A stretch of DNA of 64,000 bases, from positions 60,181,300 to 60,245,299 of the forward strand of contig CM049314.1 of the NCBI GenBank assembly GCA_026874595.1, read 5' to 3'. The notes under the pieces were generated by a model, which was not told where the DNA came from, ran no database searches, and was given only the letters and a program-made list of their open reading frames with translations. This document shows, piece by piece, positions 13,291-39,689 of the stretch. The stretch is from Sipunculus nudus (lineage: Eukaryota; Annelida; Sipuncula; Golfingiida; Sipunculidae). The position numbers and the translations under genes are program-made. How positions within the stretch are numbered: the first letter of the stretch is position 1; each line of letters starts with the position of its first letter.

Positions 13291-14729
13291 ATCCATTTCG
13301 AAGGCTAAATAAAAACAGAAGTATAGCCAACTTCGTATTAATTAAATAAATATTTGAGATTGAAAACATGTAAAGGACCCCTTGATGAAATAGAGCGAGT
13401 CGATATTACGTTACTCAGCCAGGAGGCACGTGAATGCACACTCTTGCTCATAGTGTGGTAATTTCACTTTTATGGCCCACCAACAATGGTCGCATCATCA
13501 TTTTTTGTCTTTCATGTTTTATTGATGGGTAGTTCTTGTGATATTGCGTATTGCTGCCTACCGGGACATTAATACGAAGATATTTGTAAAATTGCCTTGA
13601 ACCAGTTGGTTGTATATATTGCTTATATACGTTAACATTATAAGGGAAGCATGTTAAATTTTTTTTCGTGTAAAAATAGATTACATCAGAATTTTTTTTT
13701 CGTGTAAAAATAGATTACATCAGACTACTGCTGTATGCACATCGCAGAAGCAAATGCGGGCCGGGGAACGAGTACTTCTGAAACAATGTGTCTCTTGAGG
13801 CGAGAGTACCTGTATGCTGTTCTTTTATGGTTACACAATGTAGCTCCCGAAACTATGGAGAATCGTGAAATCAAATCGAGGACCCTTATTATGAATGTTT
13901 TCTTTTGTGTTTAGTTGAAACGAAAACAAAATTGTTTTATATAATTATTCATGATAAAAAATAATACATATGTACACAAACGTAGTGACTGATGATTAAC
14001 ACAAAATTACACTAGAGGCAATACGAAGACAACCTACTGAATACATTGAACATAATACGTGGCTGTCATATTTTATTGCCTTCCGCTTGAGTATATAATG
14101 CGTGCACTTGGGTTTTACTAAATTGCTGAGCCAGTTCGTGCTGACTGCGTCCTGGTGATGCCGCCTTGATTAATGTCACTTTCTCCTTCAAGAAGAGCCC
14201 TTTTTTGAGGCATGTTCGCACAACAGCAAGCAAATTAAACGCACACTGAATCATTAGAGAAATAAACTGACAGCGATCTATCCGATTAGGCAAGACAAGG
14301 TGTTAGATTTGCCGAGTGCAAGCTTTATTTATACATTTTACTGACTGCTCAATACTCAGTGTGGGTAAGGTATGAACATATTAACTTGGTCGTTCATTTG
14401 ACAAATGCGGATCGAACAACATGTGACGTCTACAAATATTAAGCTCTGGCCCCCGCACTTAGGGTAGCTATAATACAAGTGATCACTGAGGGGCGATTAG
14501 CATCGCTAGCCCAAGACCCCATGCAAGGCAGTTAGCCAGGCAGACCGGCTCATTAAGCAATCTGGCTGATGGTGATCCTCTTATTCTGCAACTTACGCCT
14601 CAACGACTCTCAGCGCGGACACGAGTCAGGAAGATATGCGGGACCAGATTAACATTCGGGATGGGAATCTTTTTCACCCTCTTTGATCTTTCGTTAAGGC
14701 GCCTGTGAGAAGGCGCAGCCATTGACTCG
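13291..14729. other. Intergenic, no gene recognised
   Basis: Only the 33-bp duplication listed separately; no coding motif. Confidence 0.5.
13660..13725. repeat. 33-bp tandem duplication
   Basis: The T-run followed by CGTGTAAAAATAGATTACAT and CAGA occurs twice in direct succession. Confidence 0.85.
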
Positions 14730-14935
14730 TAACAAATGTTGTTTCAATACTTCTGGGTGGTGGTCACATTAGCCCTGGGGCCTGGAAATCTGGTCGTAAT
14801 TCTAAATTCAGGGGTGGTGGTAATTTTGAGTCATTTATAAACATAAATAAACTAAAAATTCGGGACCAAGCAAAGTGGTCGAAATTGTGGGGTGGTCGCA
14901 ATGATAGATGGTCGCAAGGCGGGGTTCCACTGTAT
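14730..14935. repeat. GGTGGTCG-type dispersed repeat, copy a
   Basis: TCTGGGTGGTGGTCACATTAG ... TGGGGTGGTCGCAATGATAG ... GGCGGGGTTCCACTGTA. The terminal GCGGGGTTCCACTGTA and internal GGTGGTCG steps match 16905-17085. Confidence 0.45.
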
Positions 14936-15593
14936 TTGGGTTATATCTTTTACGGATAAAGCACAATCTGATCATGTATGTCTGTGATAAGAAAGGACCC
15001 GAACACTCATTGTCATTCGTCGCCGCCGGGTGGATCTGCTGGTATGAAAAGGCGAATTCAGTGTGCCTTATATAACATGCGTATTTCCAGAAATTAGTCT
15101 TGTTGCTTTCCATTGACGCTATGGAACACAACTGTCAATAGTTACAGTTATGCTATTTAAAGTGTCTTGTATTCGCCAACCAGCATTGATTACAAGTAGG
15201 TAGTCACATGTTCGGCAGAGCTGTGTACATCACACATCACAAACGCAACATTCTATCAACAGTGCCGGTATACGCACCAGCGCATTGGCCTGCCAAACGT
15301 AACGGCTGAGGGGAGACAGAAACGTTAGTGTACTTAGGTCAATAAGTTATATAAAAAGTATTTTAGACAGTTTAAAACATCAAACAATATAAGATAATTA
15401 TAAATATTTGTTTTGTTTATATATTTCATTATAATAGTAATAAATTTGTTGGAAAGTATCACAAAAAGTGGTATGTGACTCGCCTGGATTGCTTTAAAAG
15501 AATAACTTTAAAAAATTAAACGGACTCCAGAACTTTTTAGTTTAAAAGTGGTTCGACATGTGATTCAAAGTTTAGATTATAACATATTTAAAG

Positions 15594-16012
15594 GAGGGCC
15601 GAGTGGTACACGTATTCCTCTTAGCCATTTTAGTAACACTTCAGGCGATTCATATATAATGAACCTATAATCGCCAATCAAAGGGAATACATGGCTTATA
15701 TATGCATACATATATTGGAGCACAGGAATCAGAACCGGTAGATCGTTTGTTCGAATCTCAACCGAGATTTTTCAAGGTCGTTACCCACTCAGAGTGACCG
15801 CTATACAGAGGTGGCCGTGGCCGAATGGCCGTGTTTCACTCACAAACGAGTCGCCATTTGGGGCTCAATAGTGGTATTACCCAACTATGGGGGCGATTAC
15901 ACACCTAGGGGCCCGCGTGTGCAATAGACACCGGAATTGGTTAACACCAGGATAAAATATGAGAGAAAGCGTGAGGTACACGCCCTTTCACGTAGTCCGA
16001 AACCGGAATGAA
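15594..16012 (+). mobile_element. tRNA-derived SINE, copy 2
   Basis: The head has a box A-like GGGCCGAGTGGTACACG (15597) and box B-like TTGTTCGAATCTCAACC (15748), as in tRNA-Leu/Ser-type SINE heads, but the two boxes are about 135 bp apart, indicating an insertion between them. The body from about 15760 (GAGATTTTTCAAGGTCG, TTTCACTCACAAACGAGT, CCCTTTCACGTAGTCCG) matches copy 1. No tail repeat was recognised. Confidence 0.6.
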
Positions 16013-16312
16013 ATTCTGCATATATACATATCCTTACTTAAGCTAGCATTAGAAAAACGAGGCGGTTACCTCCAACAACAAAATTAAAAAGAAATAGTTA
16101 ATAGAAAAAAAATCTCGCATAGAGACAATACAATCTTGCCCTGGGACAAATAGGTTTGCTCTCTTTGTCTTATGAATACATTATGTTTTGTTAATGGTCG
16201 TGTTAGCGGAAGCTTGTACATTAGTCTGCCAATATTAACGCAGGCGATAAGATGGGTATTTCAAGTAAACGTTAAGTTGTTGTCCCTGTTTGATTTTAAA
16301 AAAATCAAAATA

Positions 16313-16322
16313 TAAATATATA

Positions 16323-16366
<44 letters not shown>
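16313..16366. repeat. (AT)n microsatellite
   Basis: AT dinucleotides with one TTTAT interruption near the left end. Confidence 0.95.
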
Positions 16367-16367
<1 letters not shown>

Positions 16368-16849
16368 CAGACATGAATATGATTAAAAATTTTAATTCAC
16401 ATAGAAATTCATTCATTAGAAATAAAACACACAAATGAAACGAACAGTTGCCGTTGATTCAGCCTTACAGCTTTGGTCTTAACACGAAGGTGGTCTGATG
16501 TCGAACACGTAATGAGAACAGAATGAACCCATCAATTCTCAGTGTTATTTAAATGGTTCCTGCTTGATCAATGAAATGTGATTTATCACAGTTTTACTTT
16601 ACTCACCTGAATGTATGCGTGTTTTTTCAGTTTTGTTTGCCAAACTCCCTTTTTCATCATGGTAAATGCTAATCTAACAGCCGCACTCAACATATAATGT
16701 AACGGACCGTTGCGCAGTCCAATATCTATTGATGCGTATATTTGGCCAACGGGTTAGGCGGCATTTTAAACAAGCCTTGCTATTGCGGTCCAGTTGAGAG
16801 CGGGGTTTCTCACATGCGCGGCTAATTAATCACGGGCAATTATCCAAGT

Positions 16850-17090
16850 CCAAGCTGGGCGATGAAGGTGTCACATGCTCAGCGGGCAGCGGTCGCCACG
16901 GGCCAGTGGTCGTGATACGGGGGTTTATCTGAAGGTCGGGACCAAATAAGGTAGTCGTTGGTCGGGATAGCGGGGTGGTCGTGTTACCAAAGTTTTTTGT
17001 ATAATAAATTGTATTAGACATTTCTTGGACCAAGAAACTTGGCCGTATTAGCGGGATGGTCGTGATGCGGGAGTTCCCTGTATTACAACT
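16850..17090. repeat. GGTGGTCG-type dispersed repeat, copy b
   Basis: AGTGGTCGTGATACGGGGGTT, GCGGGGTGGTCGTGTTACC and GCGGGATGGTCGTGATGCGG ending GGAGTTCCCTGTATTA; three internal steps of the same phrase. Same family as 14730-14935. Confidence 0.45.
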
Positions 17091-17746
17091 GAGCATTCTA
17101 GACTGCAAGTTTTATGTGCCCACAGTTAGGAATTAATAGTGAAGTAAGTGAAGTAATAACCAGAGGTTAAGACAGAACAATTCTCTGAGGCTTTATCGAG
17201 ATGTCAGTACCTAAGCATACGTCTATTTTCTATTCTGCTCATTTAAGATTTACCTTGATTCAAGTAAGGTATTTTTCTTTTGGTTTTCTTTCACTCGAAT
17301 AGATGAATAAAAACCTGATAAGAAAATTAAAACATACAGGAAATTTACAAATTGACTGATGTAAGGCATTGACTGTAACATATATACAGGAGCAAAGCCA
17401 GAGGGGGCCACGTGAGCCATGGTGCTGCTCTCCATCCAGTGCTCCCGGCGGACCAAGGATTTTACTTGGTTTAAAAATGATTAAGTTTTATAAAACACAA
17501 TCATAATATACTCAGGATGTAATATCAGACTTTGTCAGAAGACATTTCAGGAAACTTAGGCTATATCTGATCTTATGAGGTGTCTGAGAAACTGAGGTAT
17601 CCGAGAAACATGTATGTATTGCTCATGCAGTAATAAATGTAATTTTTTATTGATAATTCTACATTTCACTATGTTTGATCATGCAAATGTTTTTTTATAG
17701 TTCTAAATGGAATTAAAAAAAAATAATGTATGGAATTACTGTGTGA

Positions 17747-17785
17747 TATATAAATATATATATATATATATTTATTTATTTTTGA
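17747..17785. repeat. (AT)n and (TTTA)n microsatellite
   Basis: AT dinucleotides followed by TTTATTTATTTTT. Confidence 0.9.
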
Positions 17786-17924
17786 TGAATGTTTCGGCCC
17801 CCTCCGTCAATCATGACTACGCCCCTGATACTTCAAATATTTCAATGAAATATGGTGAAAGTTGCTTCCGAGTGTAAAATACTATAAATAAAATGGGACG
17901 ATTTACAGTTAGAATATATTTATA

Positions 17925-18055
17925 AAGCAATTACCCGTGCTACGCACGGTTTGGGGCGAACACGACGATCAGTACGGTGGTATCGGAAATCCATCGAAAA
18001 TCCGGAGATAGGGAAAATCATACAAATCGCCTTACGCTATTAATATATAGTTCCA
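17925..18055 (+). repeat. Small repeat with CCGTGC-TAC-GCACGG hairpin, copy a
   Basis: CCGTGCTACGCACGG at 17935-17949 is a 6-bp-stem hairpin. Downstream GATCAGTACGGTGGTATCGG, AATCATACAAATCGCCT and ACGCTATTAATATATAG match the end of 19376-19505. It resembles the 5' end and tail of a non-autonomous DNA element; class not identified. Confidence 0.5.
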
Positions 18056-19375
18056 TTATATGTATAGTGTTGTGGATAAAAATCTTTCGGGATTGTTTCG
18101 GATCAGCGTACAGTGGCACACGGTCGCCCGAATTAAGCCAGTCCCTAAAATGTGGTCGGGGTCTTTGACAAATGGTCACCTACACTTGTACCATGTGACA
18201 TGAGAAACTGATCTATATAATATCAAATATACTTACAAAAGAAACCGTCCAAGGAATAGATCTTCGTCGAAAAAGCAAAGAAAAACAGGTTTATATGAGG
18301 AAATAGTAACAATGATGGCCATGACTTATACACAGCAAGCATACATACTGAATGAAAGATTTAAAAGTCTTTTTTTTAAAACAAAGAGTATAACATTAAC
18401 AAATTGAAAATGAAATGGCACCTGCATGTAAAAGGAACTTATACCAGCACAAACTTATTAAATTTACAATTTTACAGGAAATTTACATTTGTAACTGCTG
18501 TAATGAGGAAAAATTTCAATTTCAAAACATTTTAAGTCAATATTAAATATATTCAACTTTGGTAATGTATAATGCCACTCAACACGTACACATCACACTG
18601 TACCAACCACGATGTGAATTTGGTTAACATTTTCTTTACATCTGTTACATAGTAGGCCTACATGTGTTGGTGAATATTTGTCAAGGAACTCAATCTCATG
18701 CAAGGCCTTGGACTTCGTGCAACCGGTGATTGTATAAAGCCAAAAAAAGTTTGGTTCTTAGACACCGCATTCGTCATTTTTACCACCCCCTTCCCCACGC
18801 CCCCATGTTTCAAAATTGTTATTTTGATTTTATCTTTAAAGAAGATAAAATATGATCAGATTTCCATTTGTTATAGAGTGCTTTTGCCTGTTTAGCAAAA
18901 CAAATCTGTTATTTTCATACTTTTCCCTGATCATATGACATTTTTATCGAAACATACAAAACAAAGGTAAAATATCGCCCACAGGTCCTGAAAAAAAATG
19001 TCTGAGAATCAAACCTTTTTTTCTTGGCCCAAACAAAACGATTTTCCTGTTACCCGGTAGATGTGCACTCAAGCATATCAGGTCATGTAAAGGAGCCCTC
19101 TTTTTGCAACCCCCCAGTCGCAGGAAGACCTGCAAAACAATTTTTCAAAGATCCCCCTATTGAGAAAGGATCGCCAATGGGGAATATTTCGGGCCGGTGG
19201 CCGCAAATATAAGAAAACCCCAAATAAGGCCCCCGGAGTAAAACTCTGTCCCTCCATCGCACACGCTGAGGCCATTGTGTTACCGGGCTCTAAGATACAA
19301 AGAAAAGAGGCTCCCGCGGGGGAGCAAATAGTAAAATATTAATTATGCATGTAATACGCAAATATTGTAAATAAA
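18056..19375. other. Intergenic, no gene recognised
   Basis: 18056-18930 is AT-rich without motif. 19000-19340 is more GC-rich with overlapping 60-65-codon frames on both strands but no recognisable domain; it may be a repeat fragment because small repeats a and b lie on either side. Confidence 0.4.
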
Positions 19376-19505
19376 AATGGGTGGAATCTTTTCGGACAAA
19401 CCCAAAACATATGTATGTCAAAAATCACGGCAATCCGTACGCTGGTATCAGAGGAGATACGGAAAATTACAAAAATCGCCTAATAAAAACGCTATTAATA
19501 TATAG
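19376..19505 (+). repeat. Small repeat, copy b
   Basis: GCAATCCGTACGCTGGTATC, ATTACAAAAATCGCCTAATA and ACGCTATTAATATATAG are shared with copy a; the hairpin end is missing or diverged. Confidence 0.5.
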
Positions 19506-20656
19506 ATGCCATGACGGCGCAGGGGACTTGACCCTGATACAGAGGTTCACAAAGAGGAATGCATTTCTAGCCCGGTTGACGGGGGCCTTTAAGATTCACT
19601 CACCCGTAAAACATACCTGGGCAAGGAACAGAAGGTATACTCAGTGAGGTCAGTTTCATTTGCCTGGATACATACTGTTAGGTGAACAGCCATTCTTTTC
19701 CAGTTTTGGCGACGGTAAGTATTCACAGCAGTGATTACAAATTTTTTTACAAAGGTAAACTTTAGCCAGTGTCGGTACATCAGTTAATTATAGACGGTCT
19801 TTGATACATTAGTTTTGTTAACTTTTTTCCTTTCCCGCTTAATTCTACAAAGCATTGTTTTGTGGGGCTAATATAGACTAGGGATATCACAGCATAACAG
19901 CCATACTGTGTGTTTGCCGGTAAACATTTCGACAGAATTTATCTTATCGTTACAGCAACACTTCGTGGTGCGTTTGCAAGCAAACTTTCAGTCAGGAATG
20001 ATCACATTTTTCCCGCTGAAATGCGTATGTTCGTTGGCTGGGATAACATCCATTTGAGGTCCAAATCATCACAGCAAAACTTTTTCTGTAGATATCAGGG
20101 ATAACAAAATTAGGTGTGATCAAATGATGGTGTGCTTGTCCAGAAAATGTCACATGAACAAGAAAAAGTTTACCCGAGCTGCTATTTTTTGTCACATATT
20201 CTTGGTGTCTAAAGACAATAGTATCAGCCACGTGTAACTGTGAATAGGGATTATCAAATCATATACGCGTAATATTGTTTGCAAGAACATCTACAAAACA
20301 GGTGATGACACTATTTTCCGAATACTTGGTCTTAGAAAGGGAGGTTGTGGTGGCTTAGTACTTGTCACAGGTAAACAATGTGCCGGGATTTTGTAGAATT
20401 TGAACATAAATCTCATATGCATTAGTGAAGGGAAAAGGCGTTGCGAGACTCGATTTTGAGCAAAAAAACATTACATTTCTCGCTCTGTTAGATTAAAAAT
20501 GAAGGAAAGAGTTTTTAGTTTGACCATTCATCTAAATAATGTAAACAATGGAACAAAGAGAGTCTTATCTACAGATGCAGAACCCGGTCATTACTTGTCA
20601 GTTTGCCCATTTATATTGAATTTAATCAAGAATCTTACCAACATTCTTTTTTTCAG
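19506..20656. other. Region upstream of SDR gene 2
   Basis: Should contain the 5'UTR exon and promoter of gene 2, since exon 1 begins at an acceptor (20656), but no donor or core promoter element can be picked with confidence. Confidence 0.4.
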
Positions 20657-20666
20657 AATCATCAAC

Positions 20667-33891
<13,225 letters not shown>

Positions 33892-34046
33892 GTAAGGATA
33901 CAATATAATGGGAAATGATAGTTATCATAGTATATACTAGAAATTGCGGCACCCACATTCATTCAAATTGAGACATATTTTTTTTCATTCAATGATAAAT
34001 GATAATGGTATGCAGTATACTTCTAACAGATATAACTGGAATATAA

Positions 34047-34049
<3 letters not shown>

Positions 34050-34104
<55 letters not shown>
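34050..34104. repeat. (AT)n microsatellite after SDR gene 2
   Basis: AT dinucleotides with one AAA interruption, right after a candidate polyadenylation signal. A short (CA)n(TA)n tract lies at 34496-34528. Confidence 0.95.
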
Positions 34105-34495
34105 CATAATTAAATATGCACACTATTTTACTACTTATATGTCCACATCTTTGATTATTAAAAAAACAAATCAGGTCAGAAGGAGCCTTTTGATTAAATG
34201 AAACATTACAATGTGTAATAATATAAAGGACTCTACTGTATTTATTTCATTTAATGATTTTACCATCTGTTTTCATTGAGGGAAACCATATTTTAAAACT
34301 GCGAAAATTATGAAAATAAATTGTAACAATTTTCTCACACTATAAGACTGGAACATCCCACCAACTTCAATGCCCAAAAGGCAATTGGAAATTGCACCCC
34401 TGAGATAGTATAATTTTAGTATCTCATATAAAAATTATATAATTATTTCTGCAAGAACTAGAATTAAGCCAAATGGACGCTTTTGATAATATGAA

Positions 34496-34526
<31 letters not shown>

Positions 34527-37410
34527 CTTAATTTAAGAGGCGGCTTTTCATTTGTTTGCTGAAAATTCTGATGTCATTCTAGTTATAGTAAAGACTAGTG
34601 TTCCAGGATAGTAGAGAGGATTACGTTTTCATACATAATAAGATTAAATGACAACCAGCTATTTTTTTAAATAGTTAATCAACTATTGACATTCCACAAT
34701 TTAGATGTCATTTTACATTTAAGGCCTTTTTTATCGAATTAAAACTATGTAGTCATAGATCTGTTCGTAACGGTTTGTTATTTCAAAAGACATGGAACTC
34801 TAAAGTACCCCCCCCCCGAATAATTAAAAATTCCAGTATCTGAACAACCGATGCATTGATCACCATGATTCTTTGCATGCATATTGATCATGGAGTGTTT
34901 CATCATTTCATCATTTCCTGTAGACTGGTGGCGCCACCTGCATTTTTTTTAATTTTACGCATTTTTACGCATCTCAATTATTGAGTCCTTCAAAGATGTG
35001 GTTGTCTGTTAACAGGGCACAAATCGTAGGCCAGAAAACGCCGACTTCACCACACACATGCAGGATGCTTGTTTTGTTAATATCAATATATTTATAACAT
35101 GTGGGGGCGCCAAATAATTCAAACACATCTAGCGGTAAAATTTCGAAAAAGTCGTTTTGCAACAAGCCATCTTTCAACTTCCAGATAAATGCAAACACAC
35201 CAACTTATAAATATAGGTGTAGATAAGCAAGTTCACACATCCATCACAGAGCCGTTATAAGAACTTTTCTAACAGGAATAACCTAGCGTTCAGTTATATG
35301 TATTGAGAGTAAGCTATGATCATATAAATGCTACAGAAAAAAGATTGGTGACTTGTTGACTTAAAGCTCAGCTGAGTTAGTACATAAATGCGCAGCGGAT
35401 ATATTACTATTTATTGCGCCCGGTCACTGTGTTTATTCTTTCAACGACTGTTAAATTTAATACCATATGAACGTCTGTGTAAACATGTTCATATGCCAGA
35501 GCTTTGATTTATAGTCAATTGATTCGATTTTAATTAGTTGCTGGAGGATTGCCTATGTAACCAGGTTCTGCACTACAAAGCACTCTGCGATAATGGCGTT
35601 AGTATTGCAAGTAGGGTCCAAAGTTTCAAGTGTTTGAATGCTTGCATGTAGCCGTGACAAACACGACTCAGGATTTAAAGTAATTAAGGCACAAGGTTAT
35701 GAGCTAATGAGCTAAACAAATAAATGAAAAATAAATGTCCCCGAACATCGGGGAAAACCATTCAAACCAATTAAATCGAATAGTATTTAATATGAGCATT
35801 ATAAGAATTATATAGATAAGCATTCCAGCATGGGAAAGGAATGCTTATCGGCGGCGTTAAAACATTGTTCTATAGTACATATTATGACACGTAAAATAAT
35901 TGCAAAAGAATACATTAGAAATACACTTCCTTGCGAAACTCCATGCCTCTCCGCCGTTTTATGCATGTCAAAACCCATCAATAGCAAATATTATTCAAAA
36001 CTCAGAAAAACTAGAAATCTGTATTCTAATGAATACAAGCCCCCGCCATGTTGCGATATGCCCCGAAGCCATGTTTGCATTTACTAATTCGGCCCATATT
36101 CCCTGGTTCACTCGTGCATAAGTGACAATACATTTATGAATATTCCTTGATGACGTTCCTTTATCCGGACGATGTACCAGGTCTACACCATGATCTTATC
36201 GATTCATTGGCCTGTTCCAGATGGAGTGAAACTAATTTAATTACATTTTTTTACAACTTTGTATAATAAAACAATTATATATCAAACCAGATAATGATAT
36301 ATTTTATTGTATTACATTTATACTAATATCAAGTGTACACAAAAATTTAGACAACTAAATGAACGCCTCGCAGCATTATGATCCAATTTTCTTCCAATTA
36401 TAATATTTATCTTTAAGCTGTTTGAGATATCTTGCACACGCATGAACACAGAGGGATAAACCTACGAATAAATTGACATGTAGGTAGGGGTGAAAATATT
36501 TGCGTGAATACACGACACAGTAATCATTTAAAGTGGATTGATATGGCTTAAATACTTCAAGTCATGACGACGCCAGTCATACGCGAATAAATCACTGCAA
36601 TGAGCATGTTTCTTATTGCAATGGCTGTAATCTTATATTAACATTATATTACGAATGATAAATCATAAAAAGTAATTGAAAAAAGCACATGGAAAATATA
36701 CAAAGTAAATTTCCTCAATGGTAAACTACTGACTCCCTGTGTTTCGTAATTTGTGTCATTATTCAAGCAGTCCGTGAGACAAATGCTTGTTTTTAGTCAA
36801 AAATGCAACAAACATACTGGGAATTTATCAATATGCTAAGTCACTGCGGAATATTTTGTGTACACAGAAAATCTTTCGCATTAAAAAGCGATCAAAAATG
36901 AAGAAATATTTATTTCGGTGCAATTTTCAATATGACAAGCTCTTCCACTCTATTATTCCAGAAAGGAAAACCTATAATTTCGCGACTTACTTCGTAATAT
37001 TCATACAATGCAGCATTTATGTTGCTAATGTAAACATTGTTACATAAAACATCTGTGTGGACAGTCATTTACCGGAACTTTATATATTGTCTTGCGTTAA
37101 TCACGTAACCTCGAAATTCCCTGATGAAAGGTTACTCGGTGACCCATTCGTCGCGTTACATTCATTTTAAGTAACGACAGAAAAACACCAGCGGTTACAA
37201 TAGTTTCAACGGTGTGAGTCGGGCAAAGTGTCACGCGAGGGGTCTGTTAACAATAGCGTTGTCGTATCAATTTTGACAGCACAGATTACAGAGCCAGTCG
37301 CTTAGACTGTCACCTTTTTTCACTGGTTAACCGGGGAAAGTACTGTGCAACCAACTTGTGGGTTTCAAGTTAGCCAAGAGTTCAAGCTGATTATGGTTTG
37401 TCCCCATTAC
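34105..37410. other. Intergenic downstream of SDR gene 2, no gene recognised
   Basis: AT-rich. It includes one isolated GGTGGCGCCACC at 34927-34938, a lone AGCTCAGCTGAG arm at 35368, a short C10 run at 34808-34817 and short frames (up to 86 codons) without motifs. Confidence 0.5.
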
Positions 37411-37920
37411 AGTGGCTGAGGCATTTCTACTCTAGAAAAAACATCTTGCAGGGAGCCAGGTCTCCAGCGGTTGAGGCACTTCTAGTCCAGATGACACATC
37501 TTGCTGGGTTCCAGGTCTCCAGCTCGGTTGAGGCACTTCTAGTCCGAATGACACATCTTGCATGGAGCAAGGTCTCCAGCTCGGTTGAGGCACTTCTATT
37601 CTAGATGATACATCTTGCTGGGAGCCAGGTCTTCAGCTCGGTTGAGGCACTTCTAGTCCAAATGATTTATCTTGCGAGATGCAAGGTCCCAGCTTGGTTG
37701 AGGCACTTCTAGTCTAGATTATACATTGCTGGGAGCAAGGTCGTGAGCTTGGTTGAGGCACTTCTATTCTAGATGATACGTCTTGCTTGGAGCCAGGTCT
37801 CCAGCCCGGTTGAGGCACTTCTAATCTAGATTATACAACTTGCTGGGAGCCAAGTCTCAAGCTTGGTTGAGGCACTTCTAGTCTAGATGATGCATCTTGC
37901 TGGGAGCCAGGTACCTAGTT
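37411..37920 (+). repeat. 57-bp minisatellite, nine copies
   Basis: GGTTGAGGCACTTCTAGTC-type starts at 37418, 37473, 37530, 37587, 37644, 37700, 37755, 37812 and 37869 (spacing 55-57). Each unit continues with a CATCTTGCTGGGAGCCAGGT-like stretch. Moderately diverged; not a multiple of 3 throughout and not coding. Confidence 0.93.
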
Positions 37921-38039
37921 CAAACGAGTTTTATGGATCCTATGTTTTCGCGTGGGTTCCACTGCCGCTGCCGCCGCGTTCGTTTCAGGAGAAGTCCTCT
38001 GAGACCCATGGGCCGGTCTTTCCGAAACCCGGCAGAATT

Positions 38040-38725
38040 GTTCCCTCACCTATATAGTTGTGCGTAACAAGGACAGGTGGCGCCACCTACGATCCTTTCT
38101 GTGCAGTACGAATCTGAGTGTCTTTCATATAACAGCCCATATCATATGTGTAGGGTCCATCTTTGCTTTTGTAATCTGTTTGTCTTTGTGGTTGTTCAGT
38201 GTATAGGGTTATAATTGTGCATGTCCATGGATCCTCGACACCTTCATTTCGTAAACAAGACTAATGGCACCATCTGCAATCGTGGTCGCGTGGGGTCCAT
38301 CCGTACATTTGCTTTGGGTTAACATCGCTCAAATCTCAGGAGTGATTCAAGGTATTGGTCTGAAATTTGGTATGTCCATCCTTCTTGGAAAGTTTTCTCG
38401 TAAACCAGACAGGTAGCGTCACTAATTTCCCGTTTTCGTAGAATTAATTAATGCCCTTTTCTCAGGAGTGATTTGCCGTATTGGCCTGAAACTGTGCATA
38501 TACATAGATCTTGGACTCCTCCATCTTGTACGCAAGAAATTTGGTATGTCCATCCATCTTGGAAAGTTTTCTCGTAAACCACACAGGTGGCGCCATCTAC
38601 CATCTTGTTTTCGTTGAATAAATTAATGCCTTTTTTTAAGAGTTTTTAGTGGACTTCATTCAGGAGTAGTGTTACATATGGGCCTGACATTGTACATGTC
38701 TGCGATTATTAACGACACAGTTTTA
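38040..38725 (+). repeat. Degenerate tandem repeat with GGTGGCGCCACC
   Basis: About 130-180-bp units sharing CTCAGGAGTGATT, TATTGG.CTGAAA, GGAAAGTTTTCTCGTAAACC and GAATTAATTAATGCC-type phrases (38336-38458, 38461-38638 and fragments before and after). The palindrome is at 38076 and, with one change, at 38586. Confidence 0.7.
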
Positions 38726-39689
38726 AGATAAAATATTTCAGTTATTTTTTCCGTATTTTTTGTGAATGTCACTATTTATTATTTTACTTTGTTTGTTTAT
38801 GAGTTGTTTATGTTATATTACAGCTAGTTTCATGTGCAACTTCCTGTTGGTCGGCGGGGCGAAGTCCATGGGTGTGTTCTGTTTACAAGTGAGCTAAAAT
38901 TACGCAGGCCTGGTTTCGTAGCGTTACGAATTTCTGACACTCATATTACCAACATACTATAATGTGACAAAGAGATCATAAACACATCTAGCCGAAGCGT
39001 ATCGGCCGCCAACACGTAACTGCTTATTACACATTTTCAAATATTCCATTGGCTGAGGGGTTCTCGTGTGCATGAGGTGTGCCCTATGTTTTTCTTCATA
39101 TAAATAAACTAGACCACGGGACTGACAAAAAGTGAGGGTATACTTTTGGTTCCCCGGCAATAACTCAGAAAATGACGTCATTTGCCATACCCCGGCTGCA
39201 TAAAAAACTTGGAGAACACCAAAAGACATCTGGAATTTGCTTCATACAACAGCATCAATAAGTAATGTTTGAGTAGAGTCAGTAAGATTTTGACCCCAAA
39301 CCAGTAAGCAAATGTCCCACCACTATTCAACATATTTTTAAATATATCGGATGAAAAATCAATATCTATTCGATGTATTGGAACATATCGTCGGTGCTGT
39401 ATTAAGGAATAGCAGGTTCATTTCATTTTATTATGAAAGAATTGCTTTTATGCTTATCATGAATAGTTTATGTGAGTAATATACTAACTTTAGTTAATAT
39501 ATAAAATATACATTTAAAAGAAATATAGAAAAACCAAGTTAAGGCTGGATATCCTGGCTCTGTGATTCAGCATTGAGCTCCTATTTTTCTATTTCCAATA
39601 CCCCGAAAAAGGGGAAGGTGTGCACCCCCACAGCTCTAACCTCCTTTTGTTATTTATGATGTCTAGAATTTCATATTTAATATTGTATT
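38726..39689. other. Intergenic, nothing recognised
   Basis: No ORF with a motif; flanks the left duplicate. Confidence 0.5.

Noticed and set aside
12698-13292. 146- and 140-codon minus-strand ORFs
   Set aside because: They lie in the GC-rich block and read through a G19 run (a proline run); overlapping long frames on several strands point to composition, not coding.
15594-15790. Functional tRNA gene
   Set aside because: Box A and box B words are present but 135 bp apart, with no acceptor stem pairing; better explained as a SINE head.
20499-20666. N-terminal extension of SDR gene 2 from ATG 20499
   Set aside because: The segment precedes a strong acceptor at 20656, has no similarity to gene 3, and the anchor starting at ATG 20667 fits the family.
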